A stretch of 64,000 nucleotides of DNA from Lysinibacillus cavernae (GCF_009724685.1 NZ_WMEF01000013.1:61399-125398), one strand, 5' to 3'; shown: positions 31,703 through 40,782, counted from the stretch's first letter. The notes: generated by a model not told the origin, from the letters alone. A program made the numbers and translations.

Positions 31703-32179
31703 ATGATGCAAGTTCAATACATGAAGCCGTTTTATACAAAAATTACTGGGGACAAATTACGTCTCGTATTTGCTTATCAATATTTCTCTATTTTAAAAGA
31801 GAATGAGATTTTCCATTTCATTCCCATAGAAGGTAAAGAGATGATCATCAACTTGAAGACACAGCAAATTGAAAATTTATCTGAGGTTTTTGTTTTCCAA
31901 AAAGGAAATCGTTTTATCCGATTACCACTTTATCAACTACTGCTTATTACCAATGTTCATGAGCATTTAGCACCAATACTTGAAAGCGCTACACCGAAGC
32001 AACAAATCCCATTAGTTTCTACAGTGACGGTTGGTGAAATAGATCAGCTCATCACAGAGCTAGAGGAACAAAATTATGATAATTTAATCGATCAGGCATT
32101 ATTAGAGAACGATAAAGCACTCTTTTTCGAACTGCTACAGCAAAAGAGCCATCAACTTGGAGGTTTCAAAATTGAATAG
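31703..32179 (+). CDS. IDEAL domain-containing protein
   Basis: A 158-residue cytosolic protein. The last 40 residues (DNLIDQALLENDKALFFELLQQ) match the IDEAL domain, a short helical hairpin in several small Firmicutes proteins such as YpiB. The N-terminal 110 residues, rich in beta-strand-like hydrophobic/charged alternation, are not recognised. Two ATGs in tandem (31703, 31706) follow GGGAGGGATGAAGG. It stands alone with its own promoter and terminator, divergent from ywqBA. Role unknown. Confidence 0.75.
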   Translation: MMQVQYMKPFYTKITGDKLRLVFAYQYFSILKENEIFHFIPIEGKEMIINLKTQQIENLSEVFVFQKGNRFIRLPLYQLLLITNVHEHLAPILESATPKQQIPLVSTVTVGEIDQLITELEEQNYDNLIDQALLENDKALFFELLQQKSHQLGGFKIE

Positions 32180-32193
32180 ATGGAATGCCCAGT

Positions 32194-32231
32194 AAGCACC
32201 TACTTTTCGTAAATGAGAAGAAGGTGCTTTC
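32194..32231 (+). terminator. Terminator after the IDEAL-domain gene
   Basis: AAGCACCT (32194-32201) pairs with AGGTGCTT (32222-32229), with additional pairs inside and TTT after. Confidence 0.65.
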
Positions 32232-32340
32232 ATTATGCGCATTAGTATAAAGGGTAGGTCGAAAGTTTAATATAAAAAGATGCAAGGGGATGGATTGCTA
32301 ATAAATCCCGAAAAAATTGAAACGATTCCCAATTTAAAGA

Positions 32341-32367
32341 TTAATAGAATAGCGAATAGACCGATAT
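32341..32367 (+). promoter_or_regulatory. Candidate sigma-D (flagellar) promoter
   Basis: TTAA (32341-32344), 15 bases, ACCGATAT (32360-32367). The sigma-D consensus is TAAA-N15-GCCGATAT; 10 of 12 positions agree. It lies 24 bases before the flagellin start. Confidence 0.65.
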
Positions 32368-32391
32368 AAATAATAAGAAGGTGGTGAAAGC

Positions 32392-33222
32392 ATGCTTGGT
32401 AAGTGGTCAGCAACGGGGATGTCAATCTTGAATAATATGAATCGGCATCAAAGTGCGATGAGCAAGGCAATGCTACGCATTTCTTCAGGTTATCGAATCA
32501 ATAGTGCGGCGGATGATCCAGCTGGACTGGCGATTTCTGAAAAGATGCGTGCTCAAATTCGTGGATTGAATATGTCGGCTAAAAATATTCAGGATGGCAT
32601 TTCTCTTGTGCAGACGGCAGAAGGAGCATTGAATGAGACACATGCCATGATTCAACGGATGCGTGAGCTAGCAGTGGAGGCAGCCAATGATACATTAACA
32701 GATGATGATCGTAAGAAACTTGATCTGGAATTCCAAGAATTAAAGAAGGAAATTCAGCGTATCTCGACGGATACAGAATTTAATACTAAGACGTTGCTTA
32801 ATGGAGATCACGAGACTAATGGCATTAAAATTCAAGCAGGAGCCAATGCAGGGCAATCTATTGAACTGTTTATCAATGGCATGGGATCAGAAGCACTGGG
32901 CTTGAAGGATGTTTCTATTGCCACTCGTGAGGAAGCGGATAAAGCCATTTCATCAATGGATGAGGCATTAAAAAGCGTATCTAATGAACGTTCTCGTCTT
33001 GGTGCCTATCAAAACCGTTTGGAACATGCCTATAATGCCAATGTGAACACCGCAGAAAATTTACAAGCAGCAGAGTCTCGAATTCGGGATGCAGATATCG
33101 CAAAAGAGATGATGAACATGGTAAAGGCTCAGATTTTAATGCAGGCGAGTCAATATGTGTTAGCGATGCATATGCAGCAAGCACAGTCCATCTTAAAATT
33201 ATTAGAAGTTGGAAAAAAATGA
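32392..33222 (+). CDS. Divergent flagellin
   Basis: A 276-residue flagellin with conserved D0/D1 helices: ISSGYRINSAADDPAGLAISEKMRAQIRGL near the N terminus and IRDADIAKEMMNMVKAQIL near the C terminus, and only a short variable middle. The first residues, LGKWSATGMSILNNMN, replace the usual MRINHNIAALN, and the C terminus ends SILKLLEVGKK where others have GVLQLL. AAGGTGGTGA precedes the ATG and a sigma-D type promoter lies just upstream, so it is expressed with motility genes. It is away from the main flagellar operon, next to csaB. Probably a minor or specialised filament subunit. Confidence 0.9.
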   Translation: MLGKWSATGMSILNNMNRHQSAMSKAMLRISSGYRINSAADDPAGLAISEKMRAQIRGLNMSAKNIQDGISLVQTAEGALNETHAMIQRMRELAVEAANDTLTDDDRKKLDLEFQELKKEIQRISTDTEFNTKTLLNGDHETNGIKIQAGANAGQSIELFINGMGSEALGLKDVSIATREEADKAISSMDEALKSVSNERSRLGAYQNRLEHAYNANVNTAENLQAAESRIRDADIAKEMMNMVKAQILMQASQYVLAMHMQQAQSILKLLEVGKK

Positions 33223-33256
33223 TGAATTTCAATTTAATTGAAATTCATCATTTTTT
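33219..33256. terminator. Bidirectional terminator between flagellin and csaB
   Basis: ATGATGAATTTCAA (33219-33232) with TTGAAATTCATCAT (33238-33251), 14 perfect pairs, with T runs on both strands. It serves the two convergent genes and contains the flagellin stop. Confidence 0.93.
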
Positions 33257-33261
33257 AATGT

Positions 33262-34341
33262 TTATTGTGAAAAAACCTCAATCGCTAATTTAGCTGTTGC
33301 TGTTGCTTCATTTTGTAATGGTAGGACAGTCTGACGCATATTATCTTGAACCGTTGTATACGCTTCAAGGATTGCGACAGCTTGTTCAAACAAGGTAACA
33401 CCATTCCAATCATCTACTTCGACATGTCCTATAACTGGTTGGCCAACAATGTCAGCAAACGCATCGATTTTCGGATCATATGAAATCGCAATAAAAGGTG
33501 TAGCATAAATGGCTGCGAAGATTAAGGAATGCAATCTCATACCAATTAATAATTGAGATTGTCCAATCACTGCAATTTTCTCCTCTATGGATAAATCAGC
33601 AGGAGCAATCAAACTCTTTTCCTTCATCAGTGCGGCTACATCCTGCGAAGTTTTAAAATCATGGTCACCATGCATAGGTAAGAAGACGACTTGCTCACCT
33701 TGACGTACTAATTGATCTAGGCTGTGCGCGATTTTTTCTTTGTACGCTACAGTGGATGGCCAGTCACGAACACTTACAGCAATATAGCTCTCGGCTGACA
33801 GGGCTACGTTTTCTAGCCATTGACAATCAAAGTCACTTCCGTTTAGCCCCATAACAGGATCTGGCACAACCATTGCCTCTTTACGAACACCTATCTCTGT
33901 TAAAAGAGCATGAGAGGCGTTATCTCTAACCGTAATTTGCTCGACCTTATTAAAGACTTTGCGAACAATGAATTTACTAAGAGGGTGATTAATCGGACCC
34001 ATACCTTGGGCGTAAACAAATACTGGCTTCTTCAACCATTTTGCAATTTGAATAACGCCCGCATAGTAAGGAATGGTTTTCATGCCTGTTTGATCCTGCA
34101 TGAGACTACCACCGCCGCTTATAAGTCCATCAGCTGTTTTAAGCAGTTGGTGAATTTCTTTCATTTTCCAACGATTGACGGCCTTGACACCGTATGTTTG
34201 CTCAGTAGCTGCTGGGTTATTGGATAATACAGTAATCTCTATATCTTGCTGCCATTTCTTTAAAGAGTGAATAATGGACAGCAGAATAGCATCATCTCCT
34301 ACATTGTCAAAACCATAGTAGCCAGATAAAACAACGTGCAT
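33262..34341 (-). CDS. csaB: Polysaccharide pyruvyl transferase CsaB
   Basis: CsaB adds ketal-linked pyruvate to ManNAc of the secondary cell wall polymer, creating the ligand that SLH domains recognise. The 359-residue protein has the typical GYYGFDNVGDDAIL start, ISGGGSLMQD near residue 77, FVYAQGMGP, and the C-terminal IGMRLHSLIFA. Its ATG (34341) overlaps the stop of the DUF5693 gene as TAATG; GAGGTGG lies in the end of that gene. The frame is open to 34350 but I prefer the coupled ATG. Last gene of the tagA-flippase-DUF5693-csaB operon and 4.6 kb from the first of seven SLH protein genes. Confidence 0.95.
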   Translation of the reverse strand: MHVVLSGYYGFDNVGDDAILLSIIHSLKKWQQDIEITVLSNNPAATEQTYGVKAVNRWKMKEIHQLLKTADGLISGGGSLMQDQTGMKTIPYYAGVIQIAKWLKKPVFVYAQGMGPINHPLSKFIVRKVFNKVEQITVRDNASHALLTEIGVRKEAMVVPDPVMGLNGSDFDCQWLENVALSAESYIAVSVRDWPSTVAYKEKIAHSLDQLVRQGEQVVFLPMHGDHDFKTSQDVAALMKEKSLIAPADLSIEEKIAVIGQSQLLIGMRLHSLIFAAIYATPFIAISYDPKIDAFADIVGQPVIGHVEVDDWNGVTLFEQAVAILEAYTTVQDNMRQTVLPLQNEATATAKLAIEVFSQ

Positions 34342-36254
34342 TATGACCACCTCGCGATTGCCTTAGAAACCCAACGATAACCAATTTTGAAGAGTAGGAT
34401 AAATACCAGCCCTACGACAAGTCCAAGAGACACGCTGTATAGTGTACGTAATACAGAAACTGCTACTGGGATGTGTAAGTGTGTAAAAGTATTCACGATA
34501 GATAAGAATCCAATAACACCTGGTACAAGTAGGATACTACCCCATTTACGATTAATCCCCATTACATATAATGCTAAGATGAAGAATGGGAAACCAATTA
34601 AAAATTCCTTTGTTCTTGGTCGAACATATAACGTATTTTCTAACCATTGTCTAAAGACTAATTCCATGTTACTTACAGAACCAGCGTTACCTGTTCTGCT
34701 AATGTAAAATAATCCGACACCTGCTACAACAACGAGTAAGAGCACATGCCAATATTTTAGTTCTTTATTTAATAATGTTACTGTGTTGGTTAAAGATTTT
34801 TTCATGTTTTGATCAACTAATTTGTTGATCTCAATTAATGTAAATAGTAAGACGCCCATGATTGGAATAACATAAACAAGTTTAACACCTTTAAATGCGG
34901 CAAAGCCTGTCATAAAGGCATTACCATTCAATAAGCCAATGACAATGACAATCCCAATAAGGCTAATTGCAACTGCCTTTATATATTGGACAAATAGTTT
35001 AGACATTTTCGTAGAACCTTGCGCTGTTTTGATCACTGCATAGGTAGGTGCAAGGACAGCAATAATTAATGCGAATGCTTGTAAGAATAGGGTGCTCTTT
35101 AGTAGGAAGTAAGCAATGGCAAGTACCGTCATAAAGCCAGCTGCCGCTATACGAAGAGGCATCCATTTTACTAATTCTGAAACGATAAATGTAAATAAAA
35201 TACCTGCTAAAAATACGGCTGCCGTTACCCAAGCTGGTACGGCTACTTTATCAAATAGCTTTGGCTCACCTGGTGTGAAATGATCTGGCATTCTTTCATG
35301 TACACCGTTCAAGTAATCAATCGTTTCCTCTACATTCTCTTTGGCGTTGCCAGTAGTTTTAATATGATAGAAGATTGAGCGAATATTACGCTCTTTCACA
35401 GCTCTTGTCGTACGGTCAATACTTTCATTTAACTTTAATTTTGTCTCTCTGTTGACATTGATACTATGCAAACGGATCATATTGTAATCTGTCATTTGAG
35501 CAATTTTACTTTCGCCCTTAAGCGGGTTACTTTCAATTGTGTAGAAGTAATAGCCAGCATCACTTAATTTTTCAACTAATTGATTGCCATCTTCTTGTCC
35601 AAAACCAATTGCTTCATCACCTTGGCCAAGTAAGCGACCAGCAGAAGCATCTTTTAATGCTAGTAATTGGTTAACCAATTTTTCGTTAGCTACTTCGTTA
35701 GCTGCATTTTCTACTTTAAAGATGTGAGCTAGTCCATGCTTACTAATCATATCAATAGCAGGTTGATCGTAGCCGATTGGTGTTTTTAAATCATAATTGT
35801 GGTTAGAAGCTGCAAGGAAATAAAAAGCTTCTTCTCCTATTTGAACTTCATCTGGTTCGATGCTGTCCATGATGAGCTTTTTATAGCTTTCATTTTCAGG
35901 GACACGGATGTAATAACCACTCTTAGTGATATCAACAGCATCTTTATAAGGTGTGAACAATAATTGTGCTGCTAATTCGTTTTCTTTATAAATAGTAATC
36001 AAATTTTGTTTTTCCATTTCCTTTAACGTTAAAGGCTCTAGACTTACTGTATTCAGTCCAGCTTCCTTTAAAGAGGAAAGGATATCATCCATTGTTAAAT
36101 CACTATTTTTATCTGCGGTTTGTATTTCATCGTAGGGAATCACAATTTCATAAGCATCATTCGCTTGCTCCGCATTCCACCTCATCATAATACCTGTTGA
36201 GGAAACGACAAGTAAAAGAACAATGATTCCCCAAAGCCATTTCTGTTTCGACAT
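34341..36254 (-). CDS. DUF5693 polytopic membrane protein
   Basis: A 637-residue protein: N-terminal membrane anchor (about 7-25), an extracytoplasmic domain of about 310 residues (to about 335), and about ten closely spaced membrane helices in the C-terminal half. I recognise it as DUF5693, a family regularly found beside csaB in SLH-bearing Bacillales, to my knowledge without a proven function. The outer domain has the pattern of alternating strands and helices and contains GQGDEAIGFGQ. Coupling to csaB (TAATG) suggests a role in making or delivering the pyruvylated polymer, for example as ligase, polymerase or regulator; this is inference. GAGAGGTAGGA lies before the ATG. Confidence 0.8.
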   Translation of the reverse strand: MSKQKWLWGIIVLLLVVSSTGIMMRWNAEQANDAYEIVIPYDEIQTADKNSDLTMDDILSSLKEAGLNTVSLEPLTLKEMEKQNLITIYKENELAAQLLFTPYKDAVDITKSGYYIRVPENESYKKLIMDSIEPDEVQIGEEAFYFLAASNHNYDLKTPIGYDQPAIDMISKHGLAHIFKVENAANEVANEKLVNQLLALKDASAGRLLGQGDEAIGFGQEDGNQLVEKLSDAGYYFYTIESNPLKGESKIAQMTDYNMIRLHSINVNRETKLKLNESIDRTTRAVKERNIRSIFYHIKTTGNAKENVEETIDYLNGVHERMPDHFTPGEPKLFDKVAVPAWVTAAVFLAGILFTFIVSELVKWMPLRIAAAGFMTVLAIAYFLLKSTLFLQAFALIIAVLAPTYAVIKTAQGSTKMSKLFVQYIKAVAISLIGIVIVIGLLNGNAFMTGFAAFKGVKLVYVIPIMGVLLFTLIEINKLVDQNMKKSLTNTVTLLNKELKYWHVLLLVVVAGVGLFYISRTGNAGSVSNMELVFRQWLENTLYVRPRTKEFLIGFPFFILALYVMGINRKWGSILLVPGVIGFLSIVNTFTHLHIPVAVSVLRTLYSVSLGLVVGLVFILLFKIGYRWVSKAIARWS

Positions 36255-36274
36255 AAGTGTCCTACCTCTCTTAT

Positions 36275-37831
36275 TTATGAAAATCTTTTTCCGATAACAG
36301 GGATTTTCTTTAAATCTTGTTTATGAATAGCTTTCATCATCCATAGTAGAAGGAAATAAATAGCTCCTCCAACTAGGATTGCGACAGTCAGATAACCCAT
36401 TGCCCACATTCTAGACCAATGTGTAAAATCAAGCCAAAGGGTCGGTAAACCAACTGCTGCCCCCATTACGATCGAAGAAACAATCATTTTCACCGTATCT
36501 TTTCCAATGACAGTGAAGCGAATCATACGATAAATAAAGACAGAATTCACAATAAATAACACAAAGTATACCAACAATGTTGCATATGCCGCACCATCTA
36601 AACCGTATGCTTGAATAAAGAAGATGTTAGAGAACACCTTGAGAACAACACCACTCAAAATAATGATGGCTCCTGTTTTTGCAGCATTCATCCCCTGTAA
36701 AATGCCTGTTCCAAGCAGTGTCAGGGATGTAAAGACAGAGCTAAGATTAATCATGGCTAACATTAAGCTTCCCTCTAAGTCTTTGAAAAGAGCTAGATTT
36801 AAAGGCAAGGTTAAGGCTAGTAACCCTATAGCAGCTGGCCAAGAAATGAGATGTGTCATACGATGTGTTCGTTCAATAATACTGCGTGTTTCATCCAATT
36901 TACGTTCGGCTAGCTTCGTTGTAATCAGCGGCACAAGTGGTAAGATAATCGAAGAAGCAAACACAGTCGTAATTTGAACTAATGTCAGCCCTCGACCATA
37001 AATCCCGTAAAGGAAGCTAATTTCACTAGCATCTGCCCCAGCATTTCTCAATCCATATGTGACCGTGAAGGAATCAACAAAGTTAAAGAGAGCCATTGTC
37101 ACAGAACCAATCGCAATTGGGATGGAGATTTTTAAAATGGTTTTACTATAGGTAGAGAAATCCTTACCAGAATATTTCTCCTTACTCGTCACTTTTACTG
37201 AAGAACGGAAATATTTAAAAAGTAAATAGAAAAGTGAACCGAGTGCCCCAAGTACAGAGCCTGCCATAATACCACCAGCTACGATATCATTTGAATAATC
37301 CATCGCAACTAGGAAATACGCAACAATTAAAATTAAAGCAACACGTACTAACTGCTCAATGACTTGCGAGATGGCAGTAGGTCGCATATCCCCAAAGCCT
37401 TGGAAAAATCCACGGTAAACGGCCATATAAGGAGCTACTAGTAACGTGAGGGCAACAATAATTAACGCAATCTCTGTTGAAGGTCCACCAAGTGCATTCG
37501 CTATCTGCTCTGAAAAGCCGTAAATGATTGTAAAACTAATGACGCCAAAGGATAGTGCAAGGATTCTTGCTGTTACATAAATTTTTCTAATTTTGGCAGC
37601 GTCATTACTCGTTCTAGCTTGTGCAATCAGCTTAGAAATAGCGATAGGGATACCAGCAACGGATAAATATAGCGCCACCATATAGACAGGATAGACAAGA
37701 CTAAAAATACCGAGTACTTCATCGCCAGCAATATTTTGAAGTGGTATACGGAACATACTGCCGATTACTTTAGAAAGTAATGTCGCAATTGTTAAGATGA
37801 GTGTACTTTTGACAAATGTTGACTGACTCAT
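36275..37831 (-). CDS. Oligosaccharide flippase (MOP superfamily, SpoVB/MurJ-like)
   Basis: A 518-residue integral membrane protein with about 14 helices, of the polysaccharide biosynthesis family. The N terminus STLILTIATLLSKVIGSMFRIPLQNIAGDE is the standard first helix region of Wzx/SpoVB/MurJ transporters. It probably flips a lipid-linked sugar across the membrane; given its operon, the substrate is likely the SLH-binding wall polymer precursor, though it could be a lipid II flippase. Its ATG overlaps the tagA stop by four bases. Twenty bases separate it from the DUF5693 gene. Confidence 0.88.
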   Translation of the reverse strand: MSQSTFVKSTLILTIATLLSKVIGSMFRIPLQNIAGDEVLGIFSLVYPVYMVALYLSVAGIPIAISKLIAQARTSNDAAKIRKIYVTARILALSFGVISFTIIYGFSEQIANALGGPSTEIALIIVALTLLVAPYMAVYRGFFQGFGDMRPTAISQVIEQLVRVALILIVAYFLVAMDYSNDIVAGGIMAGSVLGALGSLFYLLFKYFRSSVKVTSKEKYSGKDFSTYSKTILKISIPIAIGSVTMALFNFVDSFTVTYGLRNAGADASEISFLYGIYGRGLTLVQITTVFASSIILPLVPLITTKLAERKLDETRSIIERTHRMTHLISWPAAIGLLALTLPLNLALFKDLEGSLMLAMINLSSVFTSLTLLGTGILQGMNAAKTGAIIILSGVVLKVFSNIFFIQAYGLDGAAYATLLVYFVLFIVNSVFIYRMIRFTVIGKDTVKMIVSSIVMGAAVGLPTLWLDFTHWSRMWAMGYLTVAILVGGAIYFLLLWMMKAIHKQDLKKIPVIGKRFS

Positions 37832-38568
37832 TTTGTTTTGCCCTGACCTTTAAGCTTTAATGCAATAATCTTTAAAGCAAAGCGAGGGAGCACGAGCATT
37901 CTGCCAAAACGACTTGGCTGACGCAGCAGTCGATAGAACCACTCAAGGTTTAACTTTTGCCAAATGACTGGCGCACGCTTCACAGTGCCAGCGATGACAT
38001 CAAAGGAACCTCCTACACCGATAAATACACCCTTTGAAAACTTATCTAGGTTTTCAGTAATCCATTTTTCCTGTCTTGGTACACCTAAAGCCACAAACAC
38101 AAGATCAGGCTGTAATGTCGCAATCTCATTTGCAAAATCATTGTTATTCCAGTCAAAGTAACCATCATGATAGCCAACGACATCAACATTCGGATAGTTC
38201 TGATGTATATTCGCAACTGTTTTTTCGATTGTTTCTTTTTGTGCGCCTAATAAATAAATTTTAAAATGCTTTTGTTGGCCAACTTCCAAGAGCCGTACCA
38301 TCGTATCATAGCCTGTTACACGCTCTGGAAGTGAATCACCTAGCATTTGTGCAGCTTTAACGACACCAATACCGTCCGCACAAATGTAAGTAGCCTGCTG
38401 TAAATAACTCATCACTGTAGGATTTTCATTTGCCTGCATGACAACTTCTGGATTGGCTGTCACAACGAAAGTCTTTTCTTGCTGTTCAATACGATTAACG
38501 AGTAAATCAACAAACCCTTGCTGACCAATATGTAAAAAGGGTACGCCCATAATCGTTACATGCCTCAT
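37828..38568 (-). CDS. tagA: WecG/TagA/CpsF family glycosyltransferase (ManNAc transferase)
   Basis: A 246-residue enzyme of the family that transfers ManNAc from UDP-ManNAc to lipid-linked GlcNAc. Conserved pieces: FVVTANPEVVMQA (catalytic Thr region), YICADGIGVVKAA with the key Asp, RVTGYDTM, FVALGVPRQEKWI and GVGGSFDVIAGTVKRAP. The ATG at 38568 follows AAAGG and gives RHVTIMGVPFLH; the longer frame from 38616 starts at the -10 region of a likely promoter. First gene of the operon; its product would be carried by the flippase and pyruvylated by CsaB. UDP-ManNAc comes from MnaA (6.7 kb). Confidence 0.9.
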   Translation of the reverse strand: MRHVTIMGVPFLHIGQQGFVDLLVNRIEQQEKTFVVTANPEVVMQANENPTVMSYLQQATYICADGIGVVKAAQMLGDSLPERVTGYDTMVRLLEVGQQKHFKIYLLGAQKETIEKTVANIHQNYPNVDVVGYHDGYFDWNNNDFANEIATLQPDLVFVALGVPRQEKWITENLDKFSKGVFIGVGGSFDVIAGTVKRAPVIWQKLNLEWFYRLLRQPSRFGRMLVLPRFALKIIALKLKGQGKTK

Positions 38569-38611
38569 ATAGTGTTCAAACCTTTCTGTAATTCCTTTTT
38601 CACTGCAATCT

Positions 38612-38620
38612 ATCATACCA
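38612..38620 (-). promoter_or_regulatory. Candidate extended -10 promoter of tagA
   Basis: TGGTATGAT on the minus strand (extended -10), about 40 bases before the tagA start; no good -35 is present. Confidence 0.35.
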
Positions 38621-38828
38621 TAAAAGCAATATTGACAGGAAATTTTCGATAAAGGGTTTACCTGTAGTAAGAGGGCATATCACTGAAAAAAGAACGGTTG
38701 CAAAAAAGGATGTCAATAGTAATAGGAGGGCAAAGCCTATTGCTATGCATGAACTATTTAATGGTTGAATAAGCATAAATTTGTACTAAATTTTAGGAGG
38801 AAATTTTGATTATTATAACCTGTAATTA

Positions 38829-38851
38829 CGAGTTTCTTCTATTATATAGTG
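38829..38851 (-). promoter_or_regulatory. Shared surface-gene element, copy A (upstream of tagA)
   Basis: On the minus strand it reads CACTAT, ATAAT, then AGAAGAAACTCG. It points toward tagA, whose start is 261 bases away. See copies at 40886-40913 and 63857-63882. Confidence 0.55.
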
Positions 38852-38878
38852 ATTAAATAACCAAACGAAAAAAGGCCA

Positions 38879-38910
38879 ACAAAAAGAGTGCGAATCAATG
38901 TCGCACTCTT
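38879..38910 (-). terminator. Terminator of the SLH-glucosaminidase gene
   Basis: AAGAGTGCGA (38884-38893) and TCGCACTCTT (38901-38910), ten perfect pairs, with T5 on the minus strand. Confidence 0.85.
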
Positions 38911-38931
38911 CTTTGGATAATCGCAATTGAA

Positions 38932-40782
38932 TTATTTTTTTACAATATAATCGCCATGCACCCAGCCTGTTTTTCCATTGTAGATTACTTGATACCAGGC
39001 ACCATTCTTTATAAATTCACCTTTATCATCGACAGCCCCAATAATAAAGCCATTCGGTTTAACCGTTCCTAAAATGGCGCTCGTAGTGGAAGGTTCACTT
39101 CTGACATTGAGCGTGATGTTCATGTCGACAATCTGTAAGCCATTTTCGAGACTAACATAATCATCAATTATCCAACCTTCTTGTCCATTAACACTCACTT
39201 TGAACCAACCACCATTTTCGCCAAGTAGTTTGAACGATGTGTCCTTTGGCAAATTTGTAATAATAGAAGCAGCATCTGCTGTATTTGGATACGTTCTAAA
39301 ATTGACATTACTAGTAGCCTTTCCAGTTGCCCCAGCTAAACCTAAATCCAACGCATATTGCTTTGTTGGGCTTGGTAATGAAGGAGCGGAAGACTGACTT
39401 TGATAAGCAGGTACATCAAACACTAAATTGCTTGACGTATGAGCACCAATTAATTCGTAGATGTCATAAATCTTTTTCGCCTGGATCACTGCCCACATAA
39501 CATGCGTAGCATATTGATGATCTGTTGGTTTGTCCGGATTCCAACGCATTTTATACAACGTGTCCTGACCCTTACTAATATATTGATCCTTTACAAATTG
39601 TGCACCACCAATAATAGCATCCTGAACGGTAAACCAGCCATTTGTATAGGCACGTTCAGCACCATATTTATTTGCATCAGCATCAATAGCACCAATGCCG
39701 TAAACATTGTAGGTTTTCTTAATCTCAGTTAATTTTTCACGATTTTCAGCAGTCACCATCATCGGTTTACCGTTTGTATCTAAGCCAACCTCGATGCCTT
39801 TTATAAGTGCAGAGGCACCATTGGCCGTTTCATGTAGCGCATGGGATAACAAATAAATGGCATTCACATTGTTATCGACACCCGCCTGAATAAAGGCATC
39901 CGCTGTATCTGCTAAGCTTCCTTTATTTGCAAGTACTTTATCGTTCAGTTCCTTTGCACTAAGGTTATTCATCACAGTAGATAATTTTAAAAATTGATAA
40001 TAAGAGGGGCTATCCTGCATAAAACTTTTAGGATGTACATAGTATGACACTAGTGCCTCGCTAGCCGTGAATACGCCAGCACCATCGACCTTTGGATTAT
40101 TGTTAGCCTGTTTACTTACCACTGAAGCGTAATCATGTGAGTAATTCGATGTAATGTACTGCTTACCACCAGTCTCTGATTCATCTAAATGGATTAAACG
40201 GTAGAGTACAGTAGCTGCCTCAGCCCGAGTTGTTTGAGCAAGAGGTGCAAATTGATTATTAGGTTTCCCAACAAGTAGCCCTGTTGTTACGACAGCTTGT
40301 ACATCTGCATAGGCCCATTTGGCAATACGAGCATTGTCACTAAAAGTAATAGGGGAGGAAGACGTGCTGATGTTTTGATAATGGAGAGCTCTTTTTAACA
40401 TAGCCGCCATTTCCTGACGATTAATATGATGATTCGGATTGAACTTGCCTTGCTCATCACCTTTAATCAGTCCGTGATAGCTTGCTTGCTCGATGACTCC
40501 ATAATACCAGTCACCCTTCTTAACGTCTGAGAAGGTTGCGTTACTAGAAGCAGCTGGCAGGTTAAGTGTTCGAACTAAAAATGCGGCAAACTCAGCACGA
40601 GTAACAGCATCATTCGGACGATAATTGCCAAATTCATCACCCTTCATTAAATCGTTGGTAATGAGATAGTTCATTTCATGGTAGGCCCAGTGCTTCGATA
40701 TATCTTCTGCTGAAGCGGTAGTAGGTGCAAGATATAGCATTCCTGCAAGCACTGCCCCGTAAAGAGGTAATTTACGTTTCAT
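38932..40782 (-). CDS. SLH-anchored N-acetylglucosaminidase with SH3 domains
   Basis: A 616-residue exported wall hydrolase. Signal peptide (KRKLPLYGAVLAGMLYLAPTTASA), three SLH domains (about 26-200, with TRAE, NRQE and TRAE sites), a glucosaminidase domain (about 280-460, catalytic Glu in LLSHALHETANGAS), and two SH3 domains at the C terminus (about 480-545 and 550-615). It should cut the GlcNAc-MurNAc bond of peptidoglycan while held to the pyruvylated wall polymer. AAGGGAG precedes the ATG. It is divergent from the S-layer gene and shares its domain plan with the gene at 61707-63683. Confidence 0.92.
   Translation of the reverse strand: MKRKLPLYGAVLAGMLYLAPTTASAEDISKHWAYHEMNYLITNDLMKGDEFGNYRPNDAVTRAEFAAFLVRTLNLPAASSNATFSDVKKGDWYYGVIEQASYHGLIKGDEQGKFNPNHHINRQEMAAMLKRALHYQNISTSSSPITFSDNARIAKWAYADVQAVVTTGLLVGKPNNQFAPLAQTTRAEAATVLYRLIHLDESETGGKQYITSNYSHDYASVVSKQANNNPKVDGAGVFTASEALVSYYVHPKSFMQDSPSYYQFLKLSTVMNNLSAKELNDKVLANKGSLADTADAFIQAGVDNNVNAIYLLSHALHETANGASALIKGIEVGLDTNGKPMMVTAENREKLTEIKKTYNVYGIGAIDADANKYGAERAYTNGWFTVQDAIIGGAQFVKDQYISKGQDTLYKMRWNPDKPTDHQYATHVMWAVIQAKKIYDIYELIGAHTSSNLVFDVPAYQSQSSAPSLPSPTKQYALDLGLAGATGKATSNVNFRTYPNTADAASIITNLPKDTSFKLLGENGGWFKVSVNGQEGWIIDDYVSLENGLQIVDMNITLNVRSEPSTTSAILGTVKPNGFIIGAVDDKGEFIKNGAWYQVIYNGKTGWVHGDYIVKK

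Larger units (their letters stand above)
38617..38931. other. Intergenic region upstream of tagA
   Basis: It contains, from right to left on the minus strand: the terminator of the glucosaminidase gene (38879-38910), the shared surface-gene element (38829-38851), and a short inverted repeat AATAGG/CCTATT around 38717-38740. On the plus strand two strong AGGAGG-like sites precede tiny frames (a TTG-started 16-codon frame at 38806-38856 and an 8-residue one near 38744); I do not call these genes. Confidence 0.45.

Noticed and set aside
38806..38856. 16-codon peptide behind a strong AGGAGG site
   Set aside because: TTG start, very short, lies over the shared regulatory element on the other strand, and nothing else supports it.
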